The notes under the pieces: generated by a model
What the model saw: only the letters and a program-made list of their open reading frames with translations
Told to the model about the DNA's origin: nothing
The model's database searches: none
Shown here: one piece after another, positions 23,539 through 32,061 of the stretch
Layout: each line of letters opens with the position of its first letter
Position numbering within the stretch: the first letter of the stretch is position 1
Translations under genes and position numbers: made by a program
Assembly: GCA_022711355.1 (NCBI GenBank)
Contig: JAKLFE010000026.1
Coordinates: 1-60,710 of the forward strand
Length of the DNA: 60,710 bases
Source of the DNA: Spirochaetota bacterium
Lineage (GTDB): Bacteria > Spirochaetota > Spirochaetia > Treponematales > Rectinemataceae
Direction of reading: 5' to 3'

Positions 23539-24642
23539 ATGGGAAAGGCGGTGAGGACCATGGCCACGGCGCTCGCGATTACCCTCGGCATCCTCGTCGC
23601 CGCTCTCGCGACCCTCCTGGCGCTGAGCCCCGGCAAGCCGAGGCCGGTCCTCGACGCCGAGGGGAAGGTCGCGCCCGGCAGCCTCTCGGAGAAGCTCTTC
23701 ATCGAGGTCGACGGGACGAGGCAGGGCATGTACATCCGGAGCCGCGACCCGCGCAATCCCGTCCTGCTCTACCTGCACGGCGGCATGCCCGACTACTTCC
23801 TCGAAGCCCGGTACCCGACGGGCCTCGAGGATATCTTCACCGTCGTCTGGTGGGAGCAGCGGGGCTCGGGCATCTCCTACGTGGCCCGCCCCGAGCCGGG
23901 CTCCCTGACCCTCGAGCAGCTCGTGGCCGATACCCTGACCCTGACCGATTACCTGCGCGGACGCTTCGGCCAGGAGCGGATCTACCTCATGGGCCACTCG
24001 GGCGGGACCTTCGTGGCCATCCACGCGGCCGCCCGGGCCCCCGAGAAGTACCGGGCCTATATCGGCGTCGCGCAGATCGCCGACCAGCTCGAGTCCGAGC
24101 TCAGGGCCTACGGCTACCTGGTCGCCGCCTACCGCGAGCGTGGCGACGAGCGGATGCTCCGCAAGCTCGAGGCGGTTCCCGTCACCCGCGAAGGGGGCCT
24201 GCCCAAGGGCTACAGCGCCCTGCTCCGGGACGTCGCGATGCACGAGCTCGGGGTGGGCACGATGCGCGGCATGCGTTCGATCCTCGGGGGCCTCGTCCTG
24301 CCCTCCCTCGCGTTCCGGGAATATACCCTCGCGGAGAAGTACCGCTTCTGGACTGCCAAGGCGAAGTCGGGGATCAGCGTCGTCTGGGGCGAGGTCCTGT
24401 CGGCAGACCTCGCGCGCGAGCTGCCGCGGCTCGAGCTTCCCGTCTACTTCTTCGAGGGCGCATACGACTACACCTGCGCCTACTCCGTGGCCCGGGAGTA
24501 CTACGACCGGCTCGAGGCCCCGCTCAAGGGCTTCTACACCTTCCCCGACTCGGCCCACAGCCCGATCTTCGAGGAGCCTGAGCGCTCCCTCCGCATCCTC
24601 CGCGAGGACGTCCTCGGGGGCGCGAACGGGCTCTCGGACTGA
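23539..24642 (+). CDS. Membrane-anchored alpha/beta hydrolase (proline iminopeptidase-like)
   Basis: A 367-residue protein starting at ATG 23539. An N-terminal hydrophobic helix (about residues 8-28, TMATALAITLGILVAALATL) probably anchors it in the inner membrane with the enzyme domain outside. The alpha/beta hydrolase fold follows: HGGMPDYF oxyanion loop (about residue 80), WWEQRGSG, nucleophile elbow GHSGG (about residue 157), acid in FFEGAYDYTC and His in FPDSAHSPIFEEP near the C-terminus. The overall pattern is that of the proline iminopeptidase/AB hydrolase group. It is followed by an ABC transporter operon with its own promoter. The substrate is unknown. Confidence 0.85.
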   Translation: MGKAVRTMATALAITLGILVAALATLLALSPGKPRPVLDAEGKVAPGSLSEKLFIEVDGTRQGMYIRSRDPRNPVLLYLHGGMPDYFLEARYPTGLEDIFTVVWWEQRGSGISYVARPEPGSLTLEQLVADTLTLTDYLRGRFGQERIYLMGHSGGTFVAIHAAARAPEKYRAYIGVAQIADQLESELRAYGYLVAAYRERGDERMLRKLEAVPVTREGGLPKGYSALLRDVAMHELGVGTMRGMRSILGGLVLPSLAFREYTLAEKYRFWTAKAKSGISVVWGEVLSADLARELPRLELPVYFFEGAYDYTCAYSVAREYYDRLEAPLKGFYTFPDSAHSPIFEEPERSLRILREDVLGGANGLSD

Positions 24643-24719
24643 AGCCTGGCCCCCGAGGCCGGGTTCGGGGGCGGCGGCCTAAAGGCTTCGCGTTCCCCGC
24701 GCGATCCCGCATTCCGCCC

Positions 24720-24750
24720 TTGACTCTCCCCTTGGGGGAGGGCCCAGCCT
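24720..24750 (+). promoter_or_regulatory. MerR-type long-spacer promoter of the ABC-2 transporter operon
   Basis: TTGACT (24720-24725) and CAGCCT (24745-24750) are separated by 19 bases, and the spacer holds the dyad ctccccttgggggag (24726-24740). A dyad inside a 19-bp spacer is the diagnostic layout for MerR-family activators, and TTGACTCTCCCC closely matches known BmrR/BltR-type sites. A MerR gene lies three genes on, at 26380. Confidence 0.8.
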
Positions 24751-24771
24751 GGGGCCATCGGAGGTGCCGGG

Positions 24772-25503
24772 ATGGGAGATGCGGTGCGGATCGAGGGCCT
24801 GCGCAAGGCCTACGGGGGCCTCGCGGCGGTCGACGGCGTCGAGCTGTCGGTCGCGCGGGGCGAGATCTTCGGCCTCCTCGGGCCGAACGGGGCGGGCAAG
24901 ACCACGACGATCGAGTGCGCCCTCGGGACGAGGAAGCCCGACGCGGGGAAGGTCGAGCTCCTCGGCCTGGACCCGGTGCTGGACCGGAGGCGGCTCTTCG
25001 AGCGGGTCGGCGTGCAGTTCCAGGAGGCGGGCTACCAGGACAAGATCAGGGTCGGCGAGCTCTGCTCGCTGACGGCGGCCCTCTACCGGCGGCCGGCCGA
25101 CTGGAGGGCCCTCCTCGAGCGCTTCGGCCTGGGCGGGAAGCGGCGGGCCCCCGTCTCGGCCCTCTCGGGAGGGCAGCGGCAGCGCCTGGCCATCGCCCTC
25201 GCCCTGATCCCGGGGCCCGAGCTCGTCTTCCTCGACGAGCTGACGACGGGCCTCGACCCGAAGGCCCGGCGCGAGGTCTGGGCCCTCGTGAAGGGACTCA
25301 AGGCCGAGGGGGTCACGGTCTTCCTGAGCTCCCACTATATGGACGAGGTCGAGTTCCTCTGCGACCGCATCGCCATCCTCAAGGGCGGGAAGATCGTCGC
25401 GCGGGGCAGCCCGGCCGAGCTGGTGGAGCGCGAGGGTACGAGGAACCTCGAGGAAGCCTTCCTCAGGTACATCGACAAGGACAGCGAGGAGGAGGCGGTA
25501 TGA
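24772..25503 (+). CDS. ABC-2 transporter ATP-binding protein
   Basis: A 243-residue ATPase subunit: Walker A GPNGAGKTT (about residues 39-47), Q-loop VQFQEAGYQ, signature LSGGQRQRL (about 130), Walker B LVFLDELTTGLD and the H-loop SSHYMDE. The Walker B LDEL differs slightly from the usual LDEP. It couples ATP hydrolysis to export by the permease encoded immediately downstream, whose start codon overlaps its stop (ATGA). The gene follows a MerR-type promoter and precedes a MerR regulator gene, so ligand-induced expression of this pump is likely, as in drug-efflux systems. The exported compound is unknown. Confidence 0.93.
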   Translation: MGDAVRIEGLRKAYGGLAAVDGVELSVARGEIFGLLGPNGAGKTTTIECALGTRKPDAGKVELLGLDPVLDRRRLFERVGVQFQEAGYQDKIRVGELCSLTAALYRRPADWRALLERFGLGGKRRAPVSALSGGQRQRLAIALALIPGPELVFLDELTTGLDPKARREVWALVKGLKAEGVTVFLSSHYMDEVEFLCDRIAILKGGKIVARGSPAELVEREGTRNLEEAFLRYIDKDSEEEAV

Positions 25504-26219
25504 TGAAAGCGTTTCGCGCGGTGCTCGCGACCGAGCTCGCCCTGGCGGCCCGTAATCCGGACATGCTCCTGTTCGGGATAGCCTTCCCGATCGGGCTCAT
25601 GCTCCTCCTCGGCTTCGTATCGGTGCCCGAGGCGCTCCGCCTCGATTTCGGCGGCGTCGTCTGCTTCGGCGTCTGCGCGGCCGGCCTCATGGGCCTGCCC
25701 CTCACGATCTCGGACTACCGCCACCGCAAGGTCCTGAAGCGATTCCGCGTGACGCCCGCGAGCCCGGCCCTCCTCCTCGGCGCGCAGCTCATCGTGCAGT
25801 GCGCCTACGTCGCCATCTCCGCGGGGGCGGTCGCACTGATCGCCCTCGCCGGCTTCGGGGTGCGGATCGAGGGGGGAGCAGGCCGCTTCGTCGCGAGCTT
25901 CATTCTCGTGCAGGCCTCCATCTTCGGCATCGGCGCCCTGGTCGGAGCGCTGTCGCCCAACGCGAAGGTCTCGAACGCCGTGGCCTCTGCCCTCTATTTC
26001 CCCATGATCCTCCTCTCGGGCGCGACGATCCCCTTCGAGATCTTCCCCAGGGCCCTCCAGGCCGCGGCCCAGGTCCTGCCCGTCACCCAGGGGATCAGGC
26101 TGCTCAAGGGCGCGGTGCTCGGGACTCCGCTCTCCGAGCTCGCCGTCCCGGCCATCGTCCTTTCCGTCATCGCGGCGGCGGCGTATAGTATCGCCATCGC
26201 AAAGTTCAAGTGGGAATAG
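25500..26219 (+). CDS. ABC-2 type permease
   Basis: A 239-residue inner-membrane protein with six predicted helices and the layout of ABC-2 (DrrB/NodJ-like) export permeases: a cytoplasmic N-terminus MMKAFRAVLATELALAARNP, a coupling stretch ISDYRHRKVLKRFRVTPAS (about residues 77-95) that contacts the ATPase, and a C-terminal pair of helices. The FPMILLSGATIPFEIFP motif (about residues 165-181) is typical of this family. It overlaps the ATPase gene by 4 bases. It exports small molecules, likely toxic compounds sensed by the MerR protein encoded next. Confidence 0.92.
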   Translation: MMKAFRAVLATELALAARNPDMLLFGIAFPIGLMLLLGFVSVPEALRLDFGGVVCFGVCAAGLMGLPLTISDYRHRKVLKRFRVTPASPALLLGAQLIVQCAYVAISAGAVALIALAGFGVRIEGGAGRFVASFILVQASIFGIGALVGALSPNAKVSNAVASALYFPMILLSGATIPFEIFPRALQAAAQVLPVTQGIRLLKGAVLGTPLSELAVPAIVLSVIAAAAYSIAIAKFKWE

Positions 26220-26246
26220 GCTAGCCAAGAAGAGAAGGCAAGGATC

Positions 26247-26348
26247 GCCACAGAGACGCATTGGAGAACCAGGGATGAAGATGACCGCGCTACAACACGG
26301 CCGCCGGCTCGCGCGACGTTTCTTCCCGCCCCTCAGCGCCTCTGTGGC
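26247..26348. repeat. Dispersed inverted repeat, copy B
   Basis: gccacagag (26247-26255) pairs exactly with ctctgtggc (26340-26348), and the inner flanks (acgcattgg; ctcagcgc) resemble those of copies A and C. It fills the 160-bp spacer between the ABC-2 permease gene and the MerR gene. Confidence 0.65.
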
Positions 26349-26379
26349 TAATGCTTCGCATGCGACCTAAGGAGCCATC

Positions 26380-27201
26380 GTGTACCGCATCGGACAGTTC
26401 TCGAAGATCGGAAAGGTGACGGTGAAGGCCCTCCGCTTCTACGAGGATGAGGGGCTCATCCTCCCCGACCGGGTCGACGCCGCGACGGGCTACCGTTATT
26501 ACGACTCGAGCCAGCTTCCGCGCCTTCACAAGATCCTCGCCCTCAGGCAGTGCGGCTTCTCGATCCAGGAGATCCGCCAGCTCCTCGTCGGCAAGAACCT
26601 CGCCTCCCTCTTCTCGGAGCGACGGGGCCGCATCGAGGAGGAGCTGCGCGAGCGGAGCTCCCAGCTCTCGTCCATCGAGGCCTATCTCGAATCCATACGG
26701 GAGGTCGGGGATCTGGGCTACCAGATCGTGGTGAAGAGCCTGCCGCGCTGCATGGTGTACTCCAAGCGCTTCGTCGCGGCGAGCTACGACAGCTATTTCG
26801 ACATCGTCCCGAAGATCGGCGAGGAGTGCGCCGCGGCCAATCCGGGCCTCCGCTGCATCGAAGATCCGCCCTACTGCTTCATCGAGTACCACGACGGCGA
26901 ATACAAGGAAACGGACATCGACGTCGAGCTCTGCGAGGCGGTCGAGCGCCGGGGGGTCTACACGCCGACGATCAAGTTCAAGGAGATCGCGGCCGTGCCC
27001 GAGGCTGCCTGCGTCCTGCACAAGGGGCCCTACTCGGAGCTGCGGGGCGCCTACGCGGCGGTCTTCAAGTGGATCGATGATAAGGGCTGCATCCCCTCGG
27101 GGAATCCCCGCGAGTCCTACATCGACGGGATCTGGAACCGGAGGGATCCCGGCGAGTGGCTGACCGAGGTCCAGGTGCCCATCGAGCGCCCGCGCAGGTA
27201 A
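26380..27201 (+). CDS. MerR-family regulator with GyrI-like effector domain (BmrR-like)
   Basis: A 273-residue protein: a MerR winged-helix DNA-binding domain (MYRIGQFSKIGKVTVKALRF, about residues 1-70), a dimerisation coiled coil (about 75-118), and a C-terminal effector-binding domain of the GyrI/BmrR type (about 120-273). These bind hydrophobic cations or drugs and activate a promoter with a 19-bp spacer by twisting DNA. The GTG start at 26380 follows aaggag. A matching promoter lies at 24720, upstream of the ABC-2 pump genes in the same direction, so the regulator probably activates that pump. I see no separate clear promoter for the regulator itself apart from the repeat-filled spacer. 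Confidence 0.9.
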   Translation: MYRIGQFSKIGKVTVKALRFYEDEGLILPDRVDAATGYRYYDSSQLPRLHKILALRQCGFSIQEIRQLLVGKNLASLFSERRGRIEEELRERSSQLSSIEAYLESIREVGDLGYQIVVKSLPRCMVYSKRFVAASYDSYFDIVPKIGEECAAANPGLRCIEDPPYCFIEYHDGEYKETDIDVELCEAVERRGVYTPTIKFKEIAAVPEAACVLHKGPYSELRGAYAAVFKWIDDKGCIPSGNPRESYIDGIWNRRDPGEWLTEVQVPIERPRR

Positions 27202-27250
27202 GGCGACCGAGGCGGGCGACAGCGGCAAGGGAGGCGCGGGCGGCGGGCCC

Positions 27251-28363
27251 TCAGCTCTTCTTCCGATAGCTCAGGACGGCCCAGCCGTTGAAGAAGGCCG
27301 CGAATCCGAGCAGGGCGGCGAGGGGGACGAGAAGATCCCCGAGGCCGCTCCCCTTCAGGTAGACGAGGCGCATGACCGCCATGAAATAGCGCAGCGGGAA
27401 GAGGCGGCTCACTGCCTGGGCCCAATCCGGCATGCTCGCCACGGGCGTATAGAGCCCGCTCATGAGGACGAAGGTGATCACGAAGAAGAACATCATGAAC
27501 ATCGCCTGTTGGATCGTCTTCGCGTAATTCGATATGACGAGTCCGAAGCCCGAGAGGGCGAGGACGAAAACAGAGGCGAAGAGATAGATGACGAGGAAAC
27601 TCCCCTCGGGCGCGAGGCCGTAGACGAGCCGGGCCACGCCGAAGCAGATCGTCAAGGCGATGAAGCCGATGACCCAATAGGGGATGAGCTTCGACAGGAT
27701 GAAGGGCAATCGCCTCACCGGCGTCACGTTCATCTGCTCGATCGTGCCCGACTCCTTTTCCCCCACTATGTTCAGGGCCGGCAGGAAGCCGCAGAGCATG
27801 GCCAGCAGCATCACCATGAGGGCGGGGACCATGTAGACGGGATACTCGAGCCGCGGGTTGTAGCGGTATAGAGTGAGTATCGAGAAGGAGGGGGCCAAGT
27901 TCCCCGCGGGGGAGTTGCCGAGCTCGCTCCGCAGCTCGGAGGAAAAGTCCGAGACGAGGCTCCCCAGATAGGCGCTGCCGAGTCCGCCCTTGGCGCCGTT
28001 GACGCTGTTGGCCGAGATCATCAGCTCGACGGGCTCCCCCTCCACGAGCCTGCGCTCGAAGCCGGCGGGAATCTCGAGCACGATATCCGCCCTGTCGAGC
28101 TCGATCTCCTTCAAGGCCTTCGCGTAATCGCTCGAGAGCTCCTCCAGGCGAAAGAGCGTCGAGGCGGCGAGCTTGCGAGCGAGGCGCGACGAATAGGGGC
28201 TTCGGTCGCAGTCAACAATGCCGAGCGAGAGGTGCCGCACCTCGAAGTTCGCCGCGAGCGGAAAGACGAGGAGGGCCATGCAGGGGAAGAGCAGGATGAA
28301 GCGGGGAAGCATCTTGTTCCGCAGGATCTGCTTGAACTCTTTCTCGAGCAGGTATCTCAGCAT
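27251..28363 (-). CDS. ABC-2 efflux permease (YbhR/YbhS-like), second of pair
   Basis: A 370-residue ABC-2 permease. After one N-terminal helix comes a large periplasmic domain (about residues 35-170), then five helices, the layout of the YbhS/YbhR subfamily. The conserved coupling segment EKESGTIEQMNVTPVRRLPF (about residues 212-231) is clear. It starts (ATG 28363) two bases after the stop of the first permease gene. Together the two permeases form the membrane channel of the tripartite efflux pump encoded by this operon. It is the last gene of the operon and converges with the MerR gene. Confidence 0.92.
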   Translation of the reverse strand: MLRYLLEKEFKQILRNKMLPRFILLFPCMALLVFPLAANFEVRHLSLGIVDCDRSPYSSRLARKLAASTLFRLEELSSDYAKALKEIELDRADIVLEIPAGFERRLVEGEPVELMISANSVNGAKGGLGSAYLGSLVSDFSSELRSELGNSPAGNLAPSFSILTLYRYNPRLEYPVYMVPALMVMLLAMLCGFLPALNIVGEKESGTIEQMNVTPVRRLPFILSKLIPYWVIGFIALTICFGVARLVYGLAPEGSFLVIYLFASVFVLALSGFGLVISNYAKTIQQAMFMMFFFVITFVLMSGLYTPVASMPDWAQAVSRLFPLRYFMAVMRLVYLKGSGLGDLLVPLAALLGFAAFFNGWAVLSYRKKS

Positions 28364-28365
28364 GA

Positions 28366-29484
28366 TCACTCCAGCCTCACCCTGAATTGTCTGAGGCTCG
28401 CCGCGAGGATGGCGATCGTCATCGCCGAAAGTATCGCGAGCTCCCTCGCGACCGAGTACGGGCCGAGCCCCTTTATCATGAGCTTCTTCACGGCCGCTAT
28501 GTACCAACGCGCGGGGAGGGCCGCGGAGAGGGCGCGCAGGAAGAAGGGCATGTTCTCGATCGGGAACATCATGCCCGAGATGAGAAGGACGGGCAGCATG
28601 AGGGCCATGCCCGAGATCAGGAGGGCCGCGGCTTGGGACGATACCATCGACGAGATGAGGAGCCCGACCGACAGCGAGAGGAAGATGAACACGAACGACA
28701 CGAGGACGAGGCCGAACAGGCTCCCCTCCACGGGCACGCCGAGCACGAACACAGAAAAAACGAGGATCGTCGCCAGGTTGAGGATCGAGAGCGCGAAATA
28801 GGGCACCGCCTTGGCGACGATGATCAGGAAGGGTTTCAAGGGAGACACGAGGAGTACCTCCATCGTACCCTTCTCCTTCTCGCGGGCTATCGATACCGAG
28901 GTCATCATCGCGCAAATGAGCATGAGCACCATGCCCATGACGCCCGGAACGAAGTTGTACGCGCCCTTGAGCTCAGGGTTGTACAGGAGCCGCACCTGGG
29001 TATCGATGAGGCGCGCGCGGGCGGCGGCAGGGCCCGCCGACCTCGCCAGCTCGCCTTGGTAGGCGGCGATGACGCCCTTCGCGTAGGAGACGAGGGTCGT
29101 GGCGGTGTTCGGGTCGGAGCCGTCGGCCTCGAGGAGGACCTGCGCCTCGCCGCCCCGCGCGTATTTCTCCGCGAAGCGATCGGGGAAAAGGACTACGAGG
29201 CCCACCTCGCCGCCCTTGAAGGCCGCCTCCGCCTCGTCGGGGCTCGCGAGGAGGCGGTCGACCTCGAAGTACTCGCTCGCGCTCAGCCGCTCGACGATAT
29301 TCCGCGTCATGACATCGTCGGAGGGATCGTAGATCGCGACCTTCGTGTTCCTCACCTCGGTGGTGATCGCGTAGCCGAAGAGGAGGAGCATGATGACAGG
29401 CAGGGCGAGGAGGATGAGCATCGTCCAGCGGTCCCGGACGATGTGGCGGAATTCCTTCTTCACGAAGGCGACGAACTGCGTCAT
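28366..29484 (-). CDS. ABC-2 efflux permease (YbhS/YhhJ-like), first of pair
   Basis: A 372-residue ABC-2 permease with an N-terminal helix (about residues 20-40, LILLALPVIMLLLFGYAI), a periplasmic domain (about 45-175), and five C-terminal helices. The REKEKGTMEVLLVSPLKPF segment (about residues 199-217) is the family's coupling region. The start is one base from the stop of the ATPase gene. It is the partner of the next permease and probably pairs with both ATPases. Its role is export of drugs or other amphipathic compounds across the inner membrane into the periplasmic adaptor and TolC. Confidence 0.92.
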   Translation of the reverse strand: MTQFVAFVKKEFRHIVRDRWTMLILLALPVIMLLLFGYAITTEVRNTKVAIYDPSDDVMTRNIVERLSASEYFEVDRLLASPDEAEAAFKGGEVGLVVLFPDRFAEKYARGGEAQVLLEADGSDPNTATTLVSYAKGVIAAYQGELARSAGPAAARARLIDTQVRLLYNPELKGAYNFVPGVMGMVLMLICAMMTSVSIAREKEKGTMEVLLVSPLKPFLIIVAKAVPYFALSILNLATILVFSVFVLGVPVEGSLFGLVLVSFVFIFLSLSVGLLISSMVSSQAAALLISGMALMLPVLLISGMMFPIENMPFFLRALSAALPARWYIAAVKKLMIKGLGPYSVARELAILSAMTIAILAASLRQFRVRLE

Positions 29485-29485
29485 C

Positions 29486-30223
29486 TCATTCCCCTCCCCG
29501 CTTCGCCCCGCGGGCGATCAGGCGGAAGACCTCGTCCATGCTCGCGGCGCCGAGGCTCCGCTTGAGCTCGGCCGGCTCGTCGAGGGCGGCTATCCGGCCG
29601 TCGACCATGATGGACACGCGATCGCAGTACTCGGCCTCGTCCATGTAGTGCGTGGTCACGAACACCGTGATGCCGCGCTCCGCGGCCTGGTAGATCAGCT
29701 CCCAGAAGCGCCGCCTGGTAGCCGGGTCGACCCCGCCGGTCGGCTCGTCGAGGAAGACGATCCTGGGCTCGTGCACGATGGCGACCGAGAAGGCGAGCTT
29801 TTGCTTCCATCCGAGGGGGAGATCCCTCACGAAGGTCTCCCGCTCCTCCCCGAAGCCGAGGCCGGCGAGGAGCCCGTCGGTCTTCCCCGCGATGAGGCGG
29901 TCGGGAAGGCCGTAAATCCCCGCGTAGAGCCTGATGTTCTCCCTGACGGTGAGATCGTCGTAGAGCGCGAATTTCTGGCTCATGTACCCGATGCTCGCCT
30001 TCACCTTTTCCGATTGCCGGCCTATGTCGAGGCCCGCCACCCAGCCGAAGCCCGAGCTCGGCTTCGAGAGCCCGCAGAGCATGCGCATGGCGGTAGTCTT
30101 GCCGGCTCCGTTCGCCCCGAGGAAGCCGAAGATCTCCCCCTCCTCGACCGAAAAGCTTATGCGATCCACCGCGACGAAGTCGCCGAAGGACTTCGTCAAG
30201 GACTGGGCCTCGATGGCCTTCAT
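29486..30223 (-). CDS. Efflux ABC ATPase, equivalent of the second half of YbhF
   Basis: A 245-residue ATPase: Walker A GANGAGKTT (about residues 37-45), Q-loop GYMSQKF, Walker B IVFLDEPTGGVD, and H-loop TTHYMDE. The signature reads LPLGWKQKL instead of LSGGQ, which is the form found in the C-terminal ATPase half of E. coli YbhF. In E. coli the two halves are one polypeptide; here they are two genes overlapping by 4 bases (ATGA at 30220-30223). It drives export through the two permeases encoded downstream. ATG 30223 is preferred to a longer reading that starts within the neighbour. Confidence 0.92.
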   Translation of the reverse strand: MKAIEAQSLTKSFGDFVAVDRISFSVEEGEIFGFLGANGAGKTTAMRMLCGLSKPSSGFGWVAGLDIGRQSEKVKASIGYMSQKFALYDDLTVRENIRLYAGIYGLPDRLIAGKTDGLLAGLGFGEERETFVRDLPLGWKQKLAFSVAIVHEPRIVFLDEPTGGVDPATRRRFWELIYQAAERGITVFVTTHYMDEAEYCDRVSIMVDGRIAALDEPAELKRSLGAASMDEVFRLIARGAKRGGE

Positions 30224-31131
30224 CGCCCCTCCCCGGCCCCGGCGAGATCCATGAAGCAATCCTCGATCCCGGGCTCGATGCGCCCGATCTCGATCGACTC
30301 GTGCCCCCTCGAGGCGAGGTAACGCTCCAACTCCGCCGGGCCCAGCGAGCCATCCGTGGCGACGTGATGCGAGTCGCCGAAGGCGAAGCAGGACAGGACC
30401 CCGGCCTTGTCCCTGAGGTCCCCGAGGAGGCCCGACATGCGGCTCGCGCGGACGGCCCAGAGCGCGTGCGGGTACTTGGCCACGATGCCGGCGGGCCGAT
30501 CGACGTCGAGGAAGCTCCCTCCCTGCATCAGGGCGATCCGGTCGCAGAGCCCAGCCTCGTCCATGTAGGGTGTCGAGACGAGGATCGTGATGCCCTGCCC
30601 GTTCAGCCTCCCGAGCATGTCCCAGAATTCCTTGCGCGACACGGGATCGACACCAGTGGTGGGCTCGTCGAGGAGGAGGAGCTCCGGCTTGTGGATCAGC
30701 GCGCAGCAGAGGGCGAGTTTCTGCTTCATACCCCCCGAGAGCGCGCCCGCCCTCCGCTTCTTGAAGGGCTCGAGCTGGCGATAGATGTCGGCGACGAGGG
30801 CGTAGTTCGCCTCGATCGTGGCGCCGAACACCGTCGCGAAGAACTCGAGGTTCTCCTCGACCGTGAGATCTTGGTAGAGAGAGAAGCGCCCGGGCATGTA
30901 GCCGAGCCTGCGCCTAAGGGCGGCGTAGTCCCTCGCGACGTCGAGTCCGTCGATCGTCGCGCTGCCCGAGTCCGCGAGGAGGAGGGTCGCCAGCACCCGG
31001 AAGAGCGTGGTCTTCCCCGCCCCGTCCGGGCCGATGATTCCGAACAGCTCGCCTCGCCCGACCTCGAAGCCGATGCCGCGCAAGGCATCGGTCTCGCCGT
31101 AGCGCCGCCTCAATTCCCGCGCGACGACCAC
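30220..31131 (-). CDS. Efflux ABC ATPase, equivalent of the first half of YbhF
   Basis: A 303-residue ATPase: Walker A GPDGAGKTT (about residues 33-41), Q-loop GYMPGRF, signature LSGGMKQKL, Walker B LLLLDEPTTGVD. The H-loop reads STPYMDE, so the usual His is Pro; this substitution also occurs in the N-terminal half of YbhF-like proteins. The last about 70 residues form an extra domain (DSHHVATDG) beyond the ATPase. GTG 31131 follows the stop of the adaptor gene by two bases. Its asymmetric partner is the next ATPase, so this pump has a heterodimeric motor with one likely weak site. Confidence 0.9.
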   Translation of the reverse strand: MVVARELRRRYGETDALRGIGFEVGRGELFGIIGPDGAGKTTLFRVLATLLLADSGSATIDGLDVARDYAALRRRLGYMPGRFSLYQDLTVEENLEFFATVFGATIEANYALVADIYRQLEPFKKRRAGALSGGMKQKLALCCALIHKPELLLLDEPTTGVDPVSRKEFWDMLGRLNGQGITILVSTPYMDEAGLCDRIALMQGGSFLDVDRPAGIVAKYPHALWAVRASRMSGLLGDLRDKAGVLSCFAFGDSHHVATDGSLGPAELERYLASRGHESIEIGRIEPGIEDCFMDLAGAGEGR

Positions 31132-31133
31132 GT

Positions 31134-32039
31134 CTATTCCCCGAGCACGGCTTTGCCGTACATCCCGATCTTGAGGTAGCCGTCGTTCTCGACCGCCACC
31201 TTCATCGCGTAGACGAGGCTCGCCCTCTCGTCCCTGGTCTGGGCGGTCTTGGGGGTGAACTCGGCGGCGCTCGCTATCCAGGCGACCCTGCCCGAGTATT
31301 CCCTCCTGTCCCTCTCGCCGAAATCGACGACGACCCTGAGCTCCTGCCCGAGCTTGACCCCCGAGAGGAGGCCGGCGTCGAGGTAGGCCCTGAGCAGCAT
31401 GCTGCGCATGTCGGCTATCTTGAAGAGGGCCTTGCCCTGGGCCGCGTATTCCCCCGCCTGCGCGTACTTCACGAGAACGGTGCCCTCGATGGGGCTCGTT
31501 ATCGAGCACTTGGCGATTTGGTCCTCGAGCTGGGCGACCTGGAGGCCGAGGGAGGCGCTCTCGCCGCTCACGCCGGCGTTGGCGTTCACGAGCGCGGTGA
31601 GCTGCGCCGCCTCCCGCTTCTCGAGCGCTGCGAGCTGCGCCTCTATGTCGTCGAGCTGCTTCTGGTTGGCCGCGTTCGCCCTGACGAGGTTCTGCGCGCG
31701 CTGCCGCTCCTTCTTCGCCGTGTCGATCTCCTGCCGTATGGCGGCGAGTTGGCGATCGACGTCGCTCCGCCGGCTCTCGACCGCGGACCTGCTCGCGAGG
31801 AGCTGATCCCTGCGCAGTCTCAACTGCAGGTCGTCGATGGCCCCGACGACCTGCCCGGCCTCGAGCGTCTGCCCCTCGGCCGCCTCGAAGGACAGGATCC
31901 TTCCGCTCGCCTCAGCGGCCACGATGACCTCGGTTGCCTCGAAGCTGCCCTGGGCCGAGGGGACAACCTCTCCCTTGCCGCAGGACATGAACGCCAAGGG
32001 CAGGGCCAAGATGGCCGCGAGCCCGCGTGGTTTTCCCAT
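31134..32039 (-). CDS. HlyD-family efflux adaptor lipoprotein
   Basis: A 301-residue periplasmic adaptor. The N-terminus (MGKPRGLAAILALPLAFMSC) is a lipoprotein signal with lipobox FMSC near residue 20, so it is lipid-anchored, not embedded like YbhG. Then come a biotinyl-lipoyl-like half motif (IVAAEASGRILSF), a long coiled coil (about residues 75-165, with LRRDQLLASRSAVESRRSDV), the second half motif (ITSPIEGTVLV) and a beta-barrel domain. The adaptor bridges the inner-membrane pump and TolC. The ATG at 32039 follows GGAG and AAGGA; 22 bases separate it from the TolC gene. Confidence 0.92.
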   Translation of the reverse strand: MGKPRGLAAILALPLAFMSCGKGEVVPSAQGSFEATEVIVAAEASGRILSFEAAEGQTLEAGQVVGAIDDLQLRLRRDQLLASRSAVESRRSDVDRQLAAIRQEIDTAKKERQRAQNLVRANAANQKQLDDIEAQLAALEKREAAQLTALVNANAGVSGESASLGLQVAQLEDQIAKCSITSPIEGTVLVKYAQAGEYAAQGKALFKIADMRSMLLRAYLDAGLLSGVKLGQELRVVVDFGERDRREYSGRVAWIASAAEFTPKTAQTRDERASLVYAMKVAVENDGYLKIGMYGKAVLGE

Positions 32040-32061
32040 TTCCTTGTCTCCTCCGCTGCCG

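Noticed and set aside
26220..26379. Search for a second MerR-type 19-bp spacer promoter before the MerR gene
   Set aside because: No TTGAC-like box with a spacer dyad was seen; the region is occupied by the inverted repeat.
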